A DNA stretch of 64,000 bases from Thiomicrorhabdus sp. Kp2 (GCF_000478585.1 NZ_ARWI01000001.1:1-64000); one strand, 5' to 3'; positions 52,281 to 61,740 are shown, counted from the first letter of the stretch. Translations and numbers: made by a program. The notes: generated by a model from the letters alone, not told the origin.

Positions 52281-53150
52281 ATGAATTTGGATACGCTTAA
52301 ACAACGCGCTAAGGCTTTTGATTATCTGTTCGATGCAGTGGTCGTAACGGATTTACAAGGCGTCATAATCGATTGGAATAAGGGTTCAGAAGAGTTGTAC
52401 GGCTATTCTAAAAATGAAGCCATTGGACAACCCGTTAACATCTTACATGTTCCAGAGGATTCTGAAAAAATCACTTTAGAAGTGATTTCAGCGGTTGAAA
52501 AATTTGGCAAATGGTCTGGTGAAATTAGGATGTTGCGTAAAAACGGTGATATTGGCTGGATTGAGTCTATGTGTGTACCCATTTATGCAGACAATGAACA
52601 GATGATAGGCGCATTAGGTATCAATCGTGATATCACGGATCGTATAAAAGAAACTAAGCGACTTGAGCAGCTTGCACATTATGATTACCTCACAAAAATT
52701 CCTAATCGTTACCTTCTGATTGACCGTATTGAACATTTAATTGCACAGTCAGAACGTAGTAAAAATCACTTTGCTTTGCTTTTTATCGATTTGGATGATT
52801 TTAAAGTCATTAACGACACAAAAGGCCATACATTTGGCGATCAAGTTCTGGTTGAAACGGCTTCACGCTTGGAGAAAACCATTCGCAAATCAGATACGGT
52901 CGGCAGAATTGGTGGTGATGAATTTGTTCTGTTATTAGAAAATATCTCTAATAAAAATGATCTTTCTAGCATGGTTGAAACGATTGAAAACAAATTAAAT
53001 GAAGTATTTATTTTTGATGATAAACAGCTTCAAGTCAGTTGTAGTATTGGTGTAGCCATTTACCCTGAAGATGGCACAACAATGGACAGTTTACTTACGG
53101 CTGCCGATGTTGATATGTACAAAGCCAAAGGGAAGAGAGCTTGTTCCTAG
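52281..53150 (+). CDS. PAS-GGDEF diguanylate cyclase, soluble
   Basis: 289 residues. A PAS domain lies at about 10-125 (FDAVVVTDLQGVIIDWNKGSEELYG, given by its ends VVTDLQG and EELYGYS, then LGINRDITDR). The GGDEF domain starts at DYLTKIPNRYLL and has FIDLDDFKVINDTKGH and the active loop GGDEF (211-215). The RKSD motif at 202-205 is the c-di-GMP inhibition site. There is no membrane span. The domain ends soon after DVDMYKAKGKRA, with no EAL. The PAS ligand is not predictable. Confidence 0.9.
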   Translation: MNLDTLKQRAKAFDYLFDAVVVTDLQGVIIDWNKGSEELYGYSKNEAIGQPVNILHVPEDSEKITLEVISAVEKFGKWSGEIRMLRKNGDIGWIESMCVPIYADNEQMIGALGINRDITDRIKETKRLEQLAHYDYLTKIPNRYLLIDRIEHLIAQSERSKNHFALLFIDLDDFKVINDTKGHTFGDQVLVETASRLEKTIRKSDTVGRIGGDEFVLLLENISNKNDLSSMVETIENKLNEVFIFDDKQLQVSCSIGVAIYPEDGTTMDSLLTAADVDMYKAKGKRACS

Positions 53151-53355
53151 CCATTAAACACCTGGAAATAGTAATAAAATAAAAGATAGATTGTTAAGCC
53201 CTCTTTTCAGTATTCAAAGTTTGATAGAGCTTGTATAACCGTTTTTTTTGCTCTTTTTATATCAGCATATTCACAATAAATTCATTTTTAAACTTGCTAA
53301 AAGAGTAATATTAAATGGGTTTATATTATTTTCAGTTTAAGTCTTGGAGGTGGTT

Positions 53356-53682
53356 ATGGAACGATTACAGGAAACAGGGGCGATGATGGAACGTCTTATG
53401 AAAGATATGCCAGAGCAGTTAAAACAGTTTGGCGGTTTTGTTAAAGTGGCCGAAGCGGATGGTGCTTTAGAAGAAAAAACCAAACATTTAATGTTGCTTT
53501 CTTTAGGTGTGGCATTTCAATGCGCTTGGTGTATAGCAGTGCATGTAAAAGGGTGTGTGGATCAAAAAGCGACGAAAGAAGAGATTCTTGAAGCCGCTAT
53601 GATGGCGGTTGTCATGGGAGGCGGTCCAAAGTTAATGTATATTGAAGTGGTCTATGAAGAGTTGGATAAATACTTTAAATAA
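53356..53682 (+). CDS. AhpD-like / carboxymuconolactone decarboxylase family protein
   Basis: 108 residues from the ATG at 53356, with GGAGG five bases upstream. The helical AhpD-like core has the redox motif CAWCIAVHVKGC: Cys56, Cys59 and His63. This is the small single-domain CMD family, whose members act in peroxide defence or as reductants. It begins after a stretch of DNA without features and is not in an obvious operon. Confidence 0.85.
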   Translation: MERLQETGAMMERLMKDMPEQLKQFGGFVKVAEADGALEEKTKHLMLLSLGVAFQCAWCIAVHVKGCVDQKATKEEILEAAMMAVVMGGGPKLMYIEVVYEELDKYFK

Positions 53683-53785
53683 TTGGCCTTCACACAATCT
53701 GAATTAAATTACACCTAAATCATATAGTCGATATTCTGGCTAGGTTAAGAGTCTAATTTGATTTACTCTCAATAAGCACAAAACC

Positions 53786-53809
53786 AAACCTACTTCATGT
53801 AGGTTTTTT
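53786..53809 (+). terminator. Intrinsic terminator
   Basis: The stem AAACCTAC/GTAGGTTT with a 5-base loop is followed by six T. Confidence 0.85.
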
Positions 53810-53964
53810 GTATCAATCTCATAAATAAAATTTTTTACTTGAAATCCCGCAAAGACTGAGTTGACTTATCTCTATTCATTTTAAGCTCGCTTGAGTTATT
53901 ACCCTATTTTTTTTAATGAAATTATGTTTAATTATTGCTGGTAAGACTAATTTGGAGTGAAGTT

Positions 53965-55404
53965 ATGTCAAAAGACCAAAAGCAGAATGATTCTATTGGT
54001 TTGTTACACCCACGTTCTCTTAAATACCTCACGAACTATTTACAGTCTATGGTTCATAATCGCTTGTGGCTACAGGTTTTAATTGGAATGGTTTTAGGGA
54101 TTGTGACTGGAGTACTCATTGGGCCTTCGGTAGGTTTGGTTGAACCTTCAATGGCAATCTTGGTTGGGGACTGGCTGGCTTTTCCAGGAAAATTATTTCT
54201 GGCACTTATTCAGATGATTGTTATACCGCTCATTTTTGCCTCAATTATACGAGGGCTTGCCGCTACAGAGGATCTTGAGCAACTTCGCAGTATGGGGTTT
54301 CGTGTTGTGTTGTTTTTTATCGCGACTACGGCAATGGCAATTGTTATTGGGTTAATCGTAGCTTCGGTCATTAAGCCTGGTACCTACATCGATAGTCAGG
54401 CACTCCAGGCCAATATGTCAATTGCACCTGTATTAGCTGAACAAGCCTCGTCACAAAGTATCAATATTTCAGACCTGCCTCAAAAAGTGGTCTCTTTGCT
54501 TCCTGCAAACCCATTAGGGTCGATGGTTGAAAGTGATATGCTGCAAGTGGTCATCTTTGCTATGGTTGTTGGGGTTGCATTAGTGATGATGGCTCCAGCA
54601 CAGGCTAAACCGATGTTAGATTTGTTAGGTTCTTTGCAGGAAGTCTGTATGACGGTCGTGCGCTGGGCTATGGTGTTAGCACCCATTGCAGTGTTTGGTT
54701 TATTGGCGCAATTGACGGCCAAACTGGGTATGGATGCTTTACTCGGTATGGCCGTTTATGTTGGAACGGTTTTGTTCGCTTTGTTGTTATTGTTCATGAC
54801 CTATTTGATTATGATTTTTCTTATTGCAAGAGAGTATCCATTCAGTTTTATCCGTGACATAAGAGAGGTTATGTTACTGGCATTTTCAACCTCGAGTTCT
54901 GCAGCGGTCATGCCATTATCTATTAAAACAGCCGAAGAGAAGTTAAAAGTAAGGCCCTCGGTCTCTCAATTTGTTATTCCGCTCGGTGCAACCATTAATA
55001 TGAATGGAACGGCTTTGTATCAAGGGGTTGCCGCATTATTTCTTGCTCAGGTGTTTGGTATTGAAATCGGTCTGAGTGGAATGGTATTGATAATATTAAC
55101 CTCTGTGGGAGCTTCTATCGGTGCTCCAGCTACGCCAGGCGTGGGGATTGTTATTTTGGCTATGGTACTTAACTCGGTCGGAATTCCACCCGCAGGAATC
55201 GCATTGATTATGGGGGTTGACCGTATTCTTGATATGAGTCGTACCGCTATTAATGTTACAGGTGATTTGGTTGCTGCTAAACTTATGGATCGTTGGGTCG
55301 GCTCAAAAGCGACATTGAAAGAAGAGCTAAAAGAAGAATCTTTACATGAGGATATTCGTGAGAAAACGGGGATGGATGTTTTAACCCCAGAGAATGTGAA
55401 GTAA
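53965..55404 (+). CDS. Dicarboxylate/amino acid:cation symporter (DAACS family)
   Basis: 479 residues from the ATG at 53965, chosen for GGAGTGAAG upstream. About eight membrane spans and the two re-entrant hairpins are visible. Signature blocks are AFSTSSSAAVMPLSI (HP1 serine-rich), GATINMNGTALYQGVAALFLAQ (NMNGT sodium-binding motif) and GASIGAPATPGVGIVI (HP2). It is a GltP/GltT-type carrier that takes up glutamate, aspartate or C4-dicarboxylates with Na+ or H+. It stands alone. Confidence 0.94.
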   Translation: MSKDQKQNDSIGLLHPRSLKYLTNYLQSMVHNRLWLQVLIGMVLGIVTGVLIGPSVGLVEPSMAILVGDWLAFPGKLFLALIQMIVIPLIFASIIRGLAATEDLEQLRSMGFRVVLFFIATTAMAIVIGLIVASVIKPGTYIDSQALQANMSIAPVLAEQASSQSINISDLPQKVVSLLPANPLGSMVESDMLQVVIFAMVVGVALVMMAPAQAKPMLDLLGSLQEVCMTVVRWAMVLAPIAVFGLLAQLTAKLGMDALLGMAVYVGTVLFALLLLFMTYLIMIFLIAREYPFSFIRDIREVMLLAFSTSSSAAVMPLSIKTAEEKLKVRPSVSQFVIPLGATINMNGTALYQGVAALFLAQVFGIEIGLSGMVLIILTSVGASIGAPATPGVGIVILAMVLNSVGIPPAGIALIMGVDRILDMSRTAINVTGDLVAAKLMDRWVGSKATLKEELKEESLHEDIREKTGMDVLTPENVK

Positions 55405-55446
55405 TTGATACTATTTGTGTTTAAAAAAGGTAAATCTATTGTAGCT

Positions 55447-55506
55447 TCCAGGCCTGGTCTCTTTTACACCAGTCAAGCCCGCTAACTGTTATTAAGCGGG
55501 TTTTTT
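55447..55506 (+). terminator. Near-palindrome plus intrinsic terminator of the symporter gene
   Basis: TCCAGGCCTGGT (one mismatch) is at 55447-55458. The terminator CCCGCT..AGCGGG with T run is at 55477-55506. Confidence 0.8.
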
Positions 55507-55581
55507 ATTGACCCAGATAATGTATTTTCGTTATATTGGCTGGACGATAATCGACATGATTTGCAAAAAGGTTAGGATTTT

Positions 55582-57135
55582 ATGGACTCAAATATTTCAA
55601 TAGAAGATTCAGAGCATCGACTGATATTAAGAAATTTAGAATTAACCGATTTTCCTGATCTTAAAGAGATGATGGCGATTGTGTACCCCGATATGGATGG
55701 TGCTGGGCCAGAGAAGGTGTTTAAAGCGCAATTAGCCACTTTTCCAGAGGGGCAGATATGTATTGAAGATCATGGAAAAGTGATTGCCGCCGCCTTCTCA
55801 TTAATTGTGGATTATGACAAGTTTGGCGACTATCACACTTATGAAGAGATTACTGGTAATGCTTATCTTACAACCCACGATCCAAGGGGCGATGTGTTGT
55901 ACGGCGCAGAGGTGGTGGTGCATCCTGATTACCAAGGAATGCGTTTAGGCCGCAGGTTGTACGAAGCCAGAAAAGAGCTGTGTCAGAACTTAAATCTCAA
56001 GTCGATTGTGGCTGGTGGTCGAATTCCAAATTATAAAAATCACGCCCATGAGATGTCTCCGCAAAAGTATATTGAACGGGTTAAGAAAAAAGAGATTTAC
56101 GACCCGATTTTAACCTTTCAACTCTCTAATGATTTTGAAGTGAAGAGAGTACTAAGTGACTACCTGCCTGAAGATAAAGAATCAAAAGGCTATGCTACTT
56201 TGCTGGAATGGACTAACCTCTATTACGATAAGCAGAAAGCACCACTGTTTGGTGCAGTAAAAACGTCGGCAAGAATTGGTTGTGTTCAGTGGCAAATGCG
56301 CCCCGTACAATCTATGGAAGATTTGATTCAACAGGTTGAATTTTTTGTGGATGCATTGGCCGACTATCAGTGTGATTTAGCGCTTTTTCCAGAGCTCTTT
56401 AATGCGCCATTAATGGGGATTGATACCCATCAGAACTCAATCGATTCAATTAAGGCGCTCTCTGAATATTCTGAGCAGACGGTTGAAGAAATATCTCGTT
56501 TAGCCGTTGCATATAACATCAGTATTATCGCGGGTTCACTGCCTGTTATGGAAAATAACGTGCTCTATAATGTCTCCTATTTTTGCCGAAGGGACGGTAC
56601 GATTGAATCGCAGTATAAAATTCATCCAACGCCACATGAAAAACGCGCTTGGATTATGGCGGGCGGTAATAAATTAAATGTGTTTGATACCGATTTTGGC
56701 AAAATTGGTATTTTGATTTGTTATGACGTGGAGTTTCCAGAGCTTGCACGTATGCAATCGGAAGAGGGGATGCAAATCCTGTTTGTGCCATTTTGGACAG
56801 ATACCAAAAATGCTTATTTACGGGTACGCTGCTGCGCTCAAGCCAGAGCAATTGAAAACGAATGTTATGTGGCGATTGCAGGAAGTGTGGGAAATTTACC
56901 CAAAGTGGATGGGGCAGACATTCAATATGCACAATCGGCGGTATTTTCGCCTTCTGATTTTTCGTTTCCACATGATGCGATTATGGCAGAAACGACCCCA
57001 AATACAGAAATGACACTCATTGTTGATTTAGATTTAGAAAAACTCAGTGTGCTTAAAAACGAAGGTTCTGTACGTAACTATTTAGACCGTCGCCGTGACT
57101 TATACCGTATTAATTGGATTGGCGATAAAGAGTAA
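55582..57135 (+). CDS. GNAT acetyltransferase-nitrilase fusion protein
   Basis: 517 residues. The N-terminal part (1-200) is a GNAT domain with the acetyl-CoA loop VVVHPDYQGMRLGRRLYE. The C-terminal part (about 230-510) is a carbon-nitrogen hydrolase with the triad Glu (LFPELFNAP), Lys (YKIHPTPHE) and Cys (ILICYDVEFPE). Such fusions are widespread and annotated as bifunctional GNAT/amidohydrolase, but substrates are not known to me. It is a single gene ending before a palindrome-terminator module. Confidence 0.9.
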   Translation: MDSNISIEDSEHRLILRNLELTDFPDLKEMMAIVYPDMDGAGPEKVFKAQLATFPEGQICIEDHGKVIAAAFSLIVDYDKFGDYHTYEEITGNAYLTTHDPRGDVLYGAEVVVHPDYQGMRLGRRLYEARKELCQNLNLKSIVAGGRIPNYKNHAHEMSPQKYIERVKKKEIYDPILTFQLSNDFEVKRVLSDYLPEDKESKGYATLLEWTNLYYDKQKAPLFGAVKTSARIGCVQWQMRPVQSMEDLIQQVEFFVDALADYQCDLALFPELFNAPLMGIDTHQNSIDSIKALSEYSEQTVEEISRLAVAYNISIIAGSLPVMENNVLYNVSYFCRRDGTIESQYKIHPTPHEKRAWIMAGGNKLNVFDTDFGKIGILICYDVEFPELARMQSEEGMQILFVPFWTDTKNAYLRVRCCAQARAIENECYVAIAGSVGNLPKVDGADIQYAQSAVFSPSDFSFPHDAIMAETTPNTEMTLIVDLDLEKLSVLKNEGSVRNYLDRRRDLYRINWIGDKE

Positions 57136-57148
57136 TTTAGATCAATTT

Positions 57149-57160
57149 ACCAGGCCTGGT
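57149..57160. repeat. 12-bp iterated palindrome, copy 17
   Basis: A perfect copy with the full 16-mer TTACCAGGCCTGGTAA, 13 bases after the GNAT-nitrilase stop. Confidence 0.9.
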
Positions 57161-57192
57161 AACGATGATTTTTCGTCGGTGGTTTGATTCTT

Positions 57193-57222
57193 AACCTGCT
57201 TGAATCATTCAGCGGGTTTTTT
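57193..57222 (+). terminator. Intrinsic terminator of the GNAT-nitrilase gene
   Basis: AACCTGC pairs with GCGGGTT (wobble), TGAA with TTCA, followed by T. It lies 32 bases after palindrome copy 17. Confidence 0.75.
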
Positions 57223-57306
57223 ATTATCTGTATTTAGCTCTGTGGAGTTTTCGACTAAGATAGTCGCTACAAAAATAATCGATACCAAAATAATTGAGGA
57301 AAAAAT

Positions 57307-57966
57307 ATGACTCTTGTTGAAGCCGTTAAAAGGCGTTATGCAACCAAAAAGTTTGATGCAAACAAACGTATTTCAGATTCTGATTTTGCACAGATTAAGA
57401 CTTTACTGCGATTGAGTCCATCCAGTGTGAACTCTCAGCCTTGGCATTTTGTGATTGCCGATAATTTAGACGCCAAAAAGCGACTGGCTAAAGGCGCACA
57501 AGGTGTATACAGTGCTAATGAACCTAAGATTTTAGATGCCTCACATGTGGTTTTGTTTTGTGCTAAAACGGAGATGAGTGATGAGTATTTACAGCACTTG
57601 TTAGAAAACGAAGATAAAAATGGTCGTTTTCCAAAGCCAGAAGCAAAGGAAATCGCAGGTAAGGTACGTGGGTTTTATGCTGACTTACACAGAAAGAATT
57701 TGAATGACACGCAAAGTTGGATGGAAAAGCAGGTCTATCTGAACATAGGTACGATTTTATTGGGTGCTAGTATGCTCGAAATTGACGCTGTGCCAATTGA
57801 AGGGGTTGATGTGAGTGTGCTAAATAACGAGTTTGAGTTAATCGAAAAAGGCTATACCGCTATCGCAATGGTGGCATTAGGCTATCGTCATAAAGAGGAT
57901 TTTAATTCATCTTTGCCAAAATCAAGACTTCCAGAAGAGGAAGTGTTTACTTTTCTAAATCACTAA
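57307..57966 (+). CDS. nfsB: Oxygen-insensitive NAD(P)H nitroreductase
   Basis: 219 residues. FMN-binding blocks are KRRYATKKFD at the start, LSPSSVNSQPWHFVI and IEKGYTAIAMVALGYR at the end. Length and the block GTILLGASMLEIDAVPIEG match NfsB/NfnB (217 residues in E. coli). It reduces nitroaromatics, quinones or flavins with NAD(P)H. AGGAAAAAAT precedes the ATG. Single gene. Confidence 0.93.
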   Translation: MTLVEAVKRRYATKKFDANKRISDSDFAQIKTLLRLSPSSVNSQPWHFVIADNLDAKKRLAKGAQGVYSANEPKILDASHVVLFCAKTEMSDEYLQHLLENEDKNGRFPKPEAKEIAGKVRGFYADLHRKNLNDTQSWMEKQVYLNIGTILLGASMLEIDAVPIEGVDVSVLNNEFELIEKGYTAIAMVALGYRHKEDFNSSLPKSRLPEEEVFTFLNH

Positions 57967-58182
57967 GCTGAACCAGTTCAGCTATTGACCATAACGGTAC
58001 ATTGTTAGCTATATATTGGTGCTTTTTGCACCATTTTCCTTAAATCATCATCTCTTTTTATTGATTATTTGTTACTGTTAAGTATTAACCTTCTATTATA
58101 TGGTTAGTTATAAATTAAGGTATTCTTTTTGCTTTATTGTGAGAAATAAGCCTTTATATCTACATTATAATTGGAGTTTCTA

Positions 58183-60015
58183 ATGGAAGTAGAGCTTTTA
58201 GATACGCTTTGGGTGTTGTTGAGTGCAATTTTAGTTGCCTTTATGCAACCAGGATTTACTGCCTTAGAAGCGGGTCAAACTCGTGCCAAAAACTCCATAT
58301 CTACTGCAATAAAGAACACCAGTGATTTTCTAATCTCATTTATTGTTTTTATTATTTTCGGAGCAAGCATAATGCTCGGGAACTCTATAAGCGGTTGGAT
58401 AGGTTGGAATCAACTGTTTTTCTATGAAGGTAGTTTGTCAGAAATTGTTTTTGTTCTTTTTCAGGCTATGTTTGCATCAACGGCCGTTACCATTATTTCT
58501 GGCGCTATAGCTGAAAGAACGCGCTATCCAACTTATCTTTTAATTGCCATTTGGGTATCTTTAGTGGTTTATCCTGTTCAGGCACACTGGATTTGGAATG
58601 AGGCTGGCTGGCTCGCTCAAATGGGGTTTGTGGATTTTGCTGGTTCTACGGTTGTTCACTCTGTAGGTGGTTGGGCGGCACTGGCGGCCATCATTATAAT
58701 TGGCCCGCGTTTGGGACGTTTTGAATTAAAGAACGGCTTTGAAAAATCCAATCTTGCTTTAAGTGCTTTAGGGATTTTCTTTATCTGGCTTGGTTGGATT
58801 GGTTTTAATGGTGGCAGTATGTTGGCATTGAATCACAAGACTGGGATTGTTATTTTAAATACCTTAATTTCAGGTTCTATTGGTGGTATAGCAGGGTTAA
58901 TCTATAGTCGCTATGTTTTTGGATACTATGATGTCAGTACGATTATGCATGGCATTCTTGCTGGGTTAGTTTGTATTACGGCTTCAGCAAACCTCGCGCA
59001 ACCCATTGATGCTATTTTTATCGGAATTGTGGGATATCTCTCTTACGAATTTGGTCGCTATGTTTTGGTTAAGTTTCAAATTGATGATGCGATTGATGCC
59101 ATTCCAGTTCATCTTTTTGCGGGTATAAGTGGTACTTTAGCGGTTGCATTTTTTTATCCTCAAGATCAAATCTTTCACCAACTGGGGGTTCAATTAATAG
59201 GTGTATTGACGGTAGGGGTTTACGCCTTTACAACCTCTTATCTGTTTTTAAAAATGGCCACGCATTTTATGAGGCTCAGAGCAAGCGAGGCGGATGAAAT
59301 TATTGGTTTAAATATTAGTGAACATAATGCCTCTAACTCCATGACTGACTTGGCGCAGATGATGCATCGGCAAGCAAAGTCTAAAGATTTTAGTCAAAAA
59401 ATTATGGTGGAACCTTATGCTGATGCAGCTCTGATTGCTGAGTTTTATAATAATGTAACTTCTGCATTTAATAAGTTAACAGATGAAAATCAGTCTTTAA
59501 TTGCAGAAATTGCCTATAGGGCAAATTATGATCAACTTACAGGCCTGCCAAAACGGCAGTTATTATTTACAGAGCTTGAAAAAGCGATTGTTCATCTTGA
59601 AATAGAACCTCAAATGCACGGTTTGTATTTTGTAGATTTAGATGGTTTTAAACAAGCGAATGATCAGTTTGGACATGATGCTGGTGATGAAATACTCAAA
59701 GCTGTAGCAAAACGAATGCAGTTATTAGTTAGAAAAATTGGTATGGCCGCTCGCTTTGGGGGCGATGAGTTTGTAATTTTGATTTTAGAGCTTAACAATG
59801 AAACTGAAGCCGCTAATTTTGCAGAAAAACTTTTAGAGTCTATTCGTCAGCCAGTACAAATATCTGAACAACGGATGATTGAAATAGATAGCTCAATCGG
59901 TTTAAAGATTTTTAACCAAGATAGTAATATGAGTATAGATAGTTTAATAAAGGATGCTGATTCAGCGATGTATGTAGCTAAAAAACGTGGAAAAGGTACT
60001 TGGGTTTTAGCTTAA
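58183..60015 (+). CDS. Ammonium transporter-like (Amt) domain fused to GGDEF diguanylate cyclase
   Basis: 610 residues from the ATG at 58183, chosen for TTGGAG upstream. Residues 1-365 are a full Amt domain of about 11 spans. The pore twin-His are His159 (DFAGSTVVHSVGG) and His310 (AIPVHLFAGISG), Asp151 is kept, and GWIGFNGGS supplies the inner gate Phe. After a cytoplasmic linker (366-445) comes GGDEF: NYDQLTGLPKRQLL, FVDLDGFKQANDQFGHDAGD, and the active loop GGDEF (526-530). The RxxD inhibition site is not conserved (RKIG). It is likely an ammonium sensor that sets c-di-GMP, or a transporter with a signalling tail. Confidence 0.93.
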   Translation: MEVELLDTLWVLLSAILVAFMQPGFTALEAGQTRAKNSISTAIKNTSDFLISFIVFIIFGASIMLGNSISGWIGWNQLFFYEGSLSEIVFVLFQAMFASTAVTIISGAIAERTRYPTYLLIAIWVSLVVYPVQAHWIWNEAGWLAQMGFVDFAGSTVVHSVGGWAALAAIIIIGPRLGRFELKNGFEKSNLALSALGIFFIWLGWIGFNGGSMLALNHKTGIVILNTLISGSIGGIAGLIYSRYVFGYYDVSTIMHGILAGLVCITASANLAQPIDAIFIGIVGYLSYEFGRYVLVKFQIDDAIDAIPVHLFAGISGTLAVAFFYPQDQIFHQLGVQLIGVLTVGVYAFTTSYLFLKMATHFMRLRASEADEIIGLNISEHNASNSMTDLAQMMHRQAKSKDFSQKIMVEPYADAALIAEFYNNVTSAFNKLTDENQSLIAEIAYRANYDQLTGLPKRQLLFTELEKAIVHLEIEPQMHGLYFVDLDGFKQANDQFGHDAGDEILKAVAKRMQLLVRKIGMAARFGGDEFVILILELNNETEAANFAEKLLESIRQPVQISEQRMIEIDSSIGLKIFNQDSNMSIDSLIKDADSAMYVAKKRGKGTWVLA

Positions 60016-60067
60016 AACAATGCAAAACAGGTTTAGCCATAAAGCCAATGTTATTTAAGGAGTTGTA

Positions 60068-60517
60068 ATGAAAAGATTTGTTTTTACTGTGTTGGTGATG
60101 TTGGTATCTGTTTCGTCTGCCTATGCAGTTGAAGGAATGGTTAAGGTTAAAAGCGCTCTAACGGTTGATGAAACTGTAAATAAGATGCAAGCGGTTTTAG
60201 AAGAGAAGGGTATGACGATTTTTAACCGTATCAATCATTCCGATGCTGCTCATAAAGTAGGGATCAATTTAAGTGAAACAGTTTTGCTTATTTTTGGAAA
60301 TCCTAAGGCTGGGAGTTTATTAATGCAATGTCAGCAAGAAGTGGCAATAGATTTACCACTGAAAGCACTCATTTGGAAAGATGAAAAAGACCAGGTTTGG
60401 ATCTCATATAGCGATCCACGTTATTTAGAACAAAAATACAATATTAAGGGCTGTGAAACGATTTTATCCAAAATGGAAAAAGGTTTACAAGGGATGGTTA
60501 AGTTGGCAGTGAAATAA
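60068..60517 (+). CDS. Periplasmic DUF302 protein
   Basis: 149 residues. A signal peptide ends SAYA. The DUF302 fold is seen in KSALTVDETVNKMQAVLEEKG, then FNRINHSDAAHKVG, LLIFGNPKAGSLLMQ and LPLKALIWKDE. Function of DUF302 proteins is not established; many are periplasmic and occur in sulfur-oxidising bacteria. It lies 52 bases after the Amt-GGDEF gene on the same strand, so it may share its transcript. AAGGAG precedes the ATG. Confidence 0.88.
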   Translation: MKRFVFTVLVMLVSVSSAYAVEGMVKVKSALTVDETVNKMQAVLEEKGMTIFNRINHSDAAHKVGINLSETVLLIFGNPKAGSLLMQCQQEVAIDLPLKALIWKDEKDQVWISYSDPRYLEQKYNIKGCETILSKMEKGLQGMVKLAVK

Positions 60518-60585
60518 TGATGTGAAATATTCTTTACTTAGCAAACTCACACAGATGGGTGTGAAGGAAAGGTAAAAATAAAAAA

Positions 60586-60615
60586 AGCCAAAGTCTATTA
60601 AAGACTTTGGCTTTT
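60586..60615. terminator. Bidirectional intrinsic terminator
   Basis: A perfect 11-bp stem AGCCAAAGTCT/AGACTTTGGCT with A-run and T-run flanks lies between the converging DUF302 and peroxiredoxin genes. Confidence 0.9.
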
Positions 60616-60660
60616 AACATTCTAAGATTAATGAGCTAGTGGCTCAATCTTAGATAAGAC

Positions 60661-61311
60661 TTAGATTGATTTAGTACAGAAGTAGAAATCAACACAGTCA
60701 TATTCGCCAGATGCCATACGTGCTTTAGCTTCTTCTGCTGTTGCTGCAGGAGGAACGATTACTTTTTCACCTGGCTGCCAAGCGGCTGGTGTAGCTACTT
60801 TATGCTCATCAGAAGTTTGCATTGCTTTAACAAGACGTACAAACTCATCCATAGAACGACCGTTGCTCATTGGGTAGTACATCATTGCACGAAGTACACC
60901 TTTATCGTCAATGATAAAAGTTGCACGTACTGCAGAAGTATCTGCCGCACCTGGGTGAACCATTCCGTAAGAGCTTGCTACTTTCATGTCTAGATCAGCA
61001 ATGATTGGGAATTCGATTTCCATACCCCAGTTTTGTTTAATATTTAATTCCCAAGCAATGTGAGAGTGGTGAGAGTCAATAGAAAGACCTAAAAGCTCAC
61101 AGTTCATAGCATCAAATTGTGGTTTACGCTCTTGGAAAGCCATAAATTCAGTGGTACAAACTGGCGTAAAGTCAGCTGGGTGAGAGAAAAGAATTAACCA
61201 CTTACCCTTATAATCTTCTAGTGTTTTACGGCCGTGAGTCGTTACTGCATCAAATGCTGGTGCTGCTTCATTTAAACGTGGTAATGAAATGATTTGTTCT
61301 TGATTTTCCAT
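60661..61311 (-). CDS. Peroxiredoxin (AhpC/TSA family, Prx6-like)
   Basis: 216 residues. The peroxidatic Cys52 is in PADFTPVCTTEF with the conserved Pro and Thr. The C-terminal extension ends with two further Cys, C206 and C212 (CVDFYFCTKSI), a pattern of the longer Prx6-type bacterial enzymes that use a C-terminal resolving Cys. It reduces hydrogen peroxide and organic peroxides. AGGAGA precedes the ATG. Codon choice (for example many GGT, CGT and GTA) looks like that of a highly expressed gene. Confidence 0.92.
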   Translation of the reverse strand: MENQEQIISLPRLNEAAPAFDAVTTHGRKTLEDYKGKWLILFSHPADFTPVCTTEFMAFQERKPQFDAMNCELLGLSIDSHHSHIAWELNIKQNWGMEIEFPIIADLDMKVASSYGMVHPGAADTSAVRATFIIDDKGVLRAMMYYPMSNGRSMDEFVRLVKAMQTSDEHKVATPAAWQPGEKVIVPPAATAEEAKARMASGEYDCVDFYFCTKSI

Positions 61312-61740
61312 ATTGTATCTCCTGAATGAAAATTTAACTTACCTGATTAATAATTTATATCTATATAAGTTTTATTAATCTTGAAACCTATGGTAAAGAA
61401 TTTTTCTAAATTAATCTAATTAATTATAAAAAGATTTTTAATAGTTTTTAACTATTGGTTAATCAGGCTAATTAAATAAGGATAAAGCATTTAAAATCTA
61501 GGTATTCAATATTCAAAGACAAATTAGACTGGTTAACTCTACTTATTGTATCGAGCAGGAGGGGGCGGTCAATGCTATTATTTGAGCATTCATATAACTT
61601 TAATATCTAGCCTTTTTATTTTATTGAGCTTATGATGCTTCTTTGAGGGTTATGAGCTTGGGTTAATGATAAAGCCTAATATAAATAACTCTTTTCAGCA
61701 TTCAATTAGTTTGTCACAAAATCTATAAGGAGATAGTCTT
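61312..61740. other. Divergent intergenic region
   Basis: A 429-base, very AT-rich gap between the peroxiredoxin gene (-) and the hydrolase gene (+), which must contain both promoters. A short G-rich run (GGAGGGGGCGG, about 61558-61568) stands out against the AT background. I see no open frame, and no clear OxyR-like site. Confidence 0.45.

Noticed and set aside
54480-54722. Open frame on the - strand inside the symporter gene
   Set aside because: It is antisense to transmembrane segments of a clear DAACS carrier and has no independent support.
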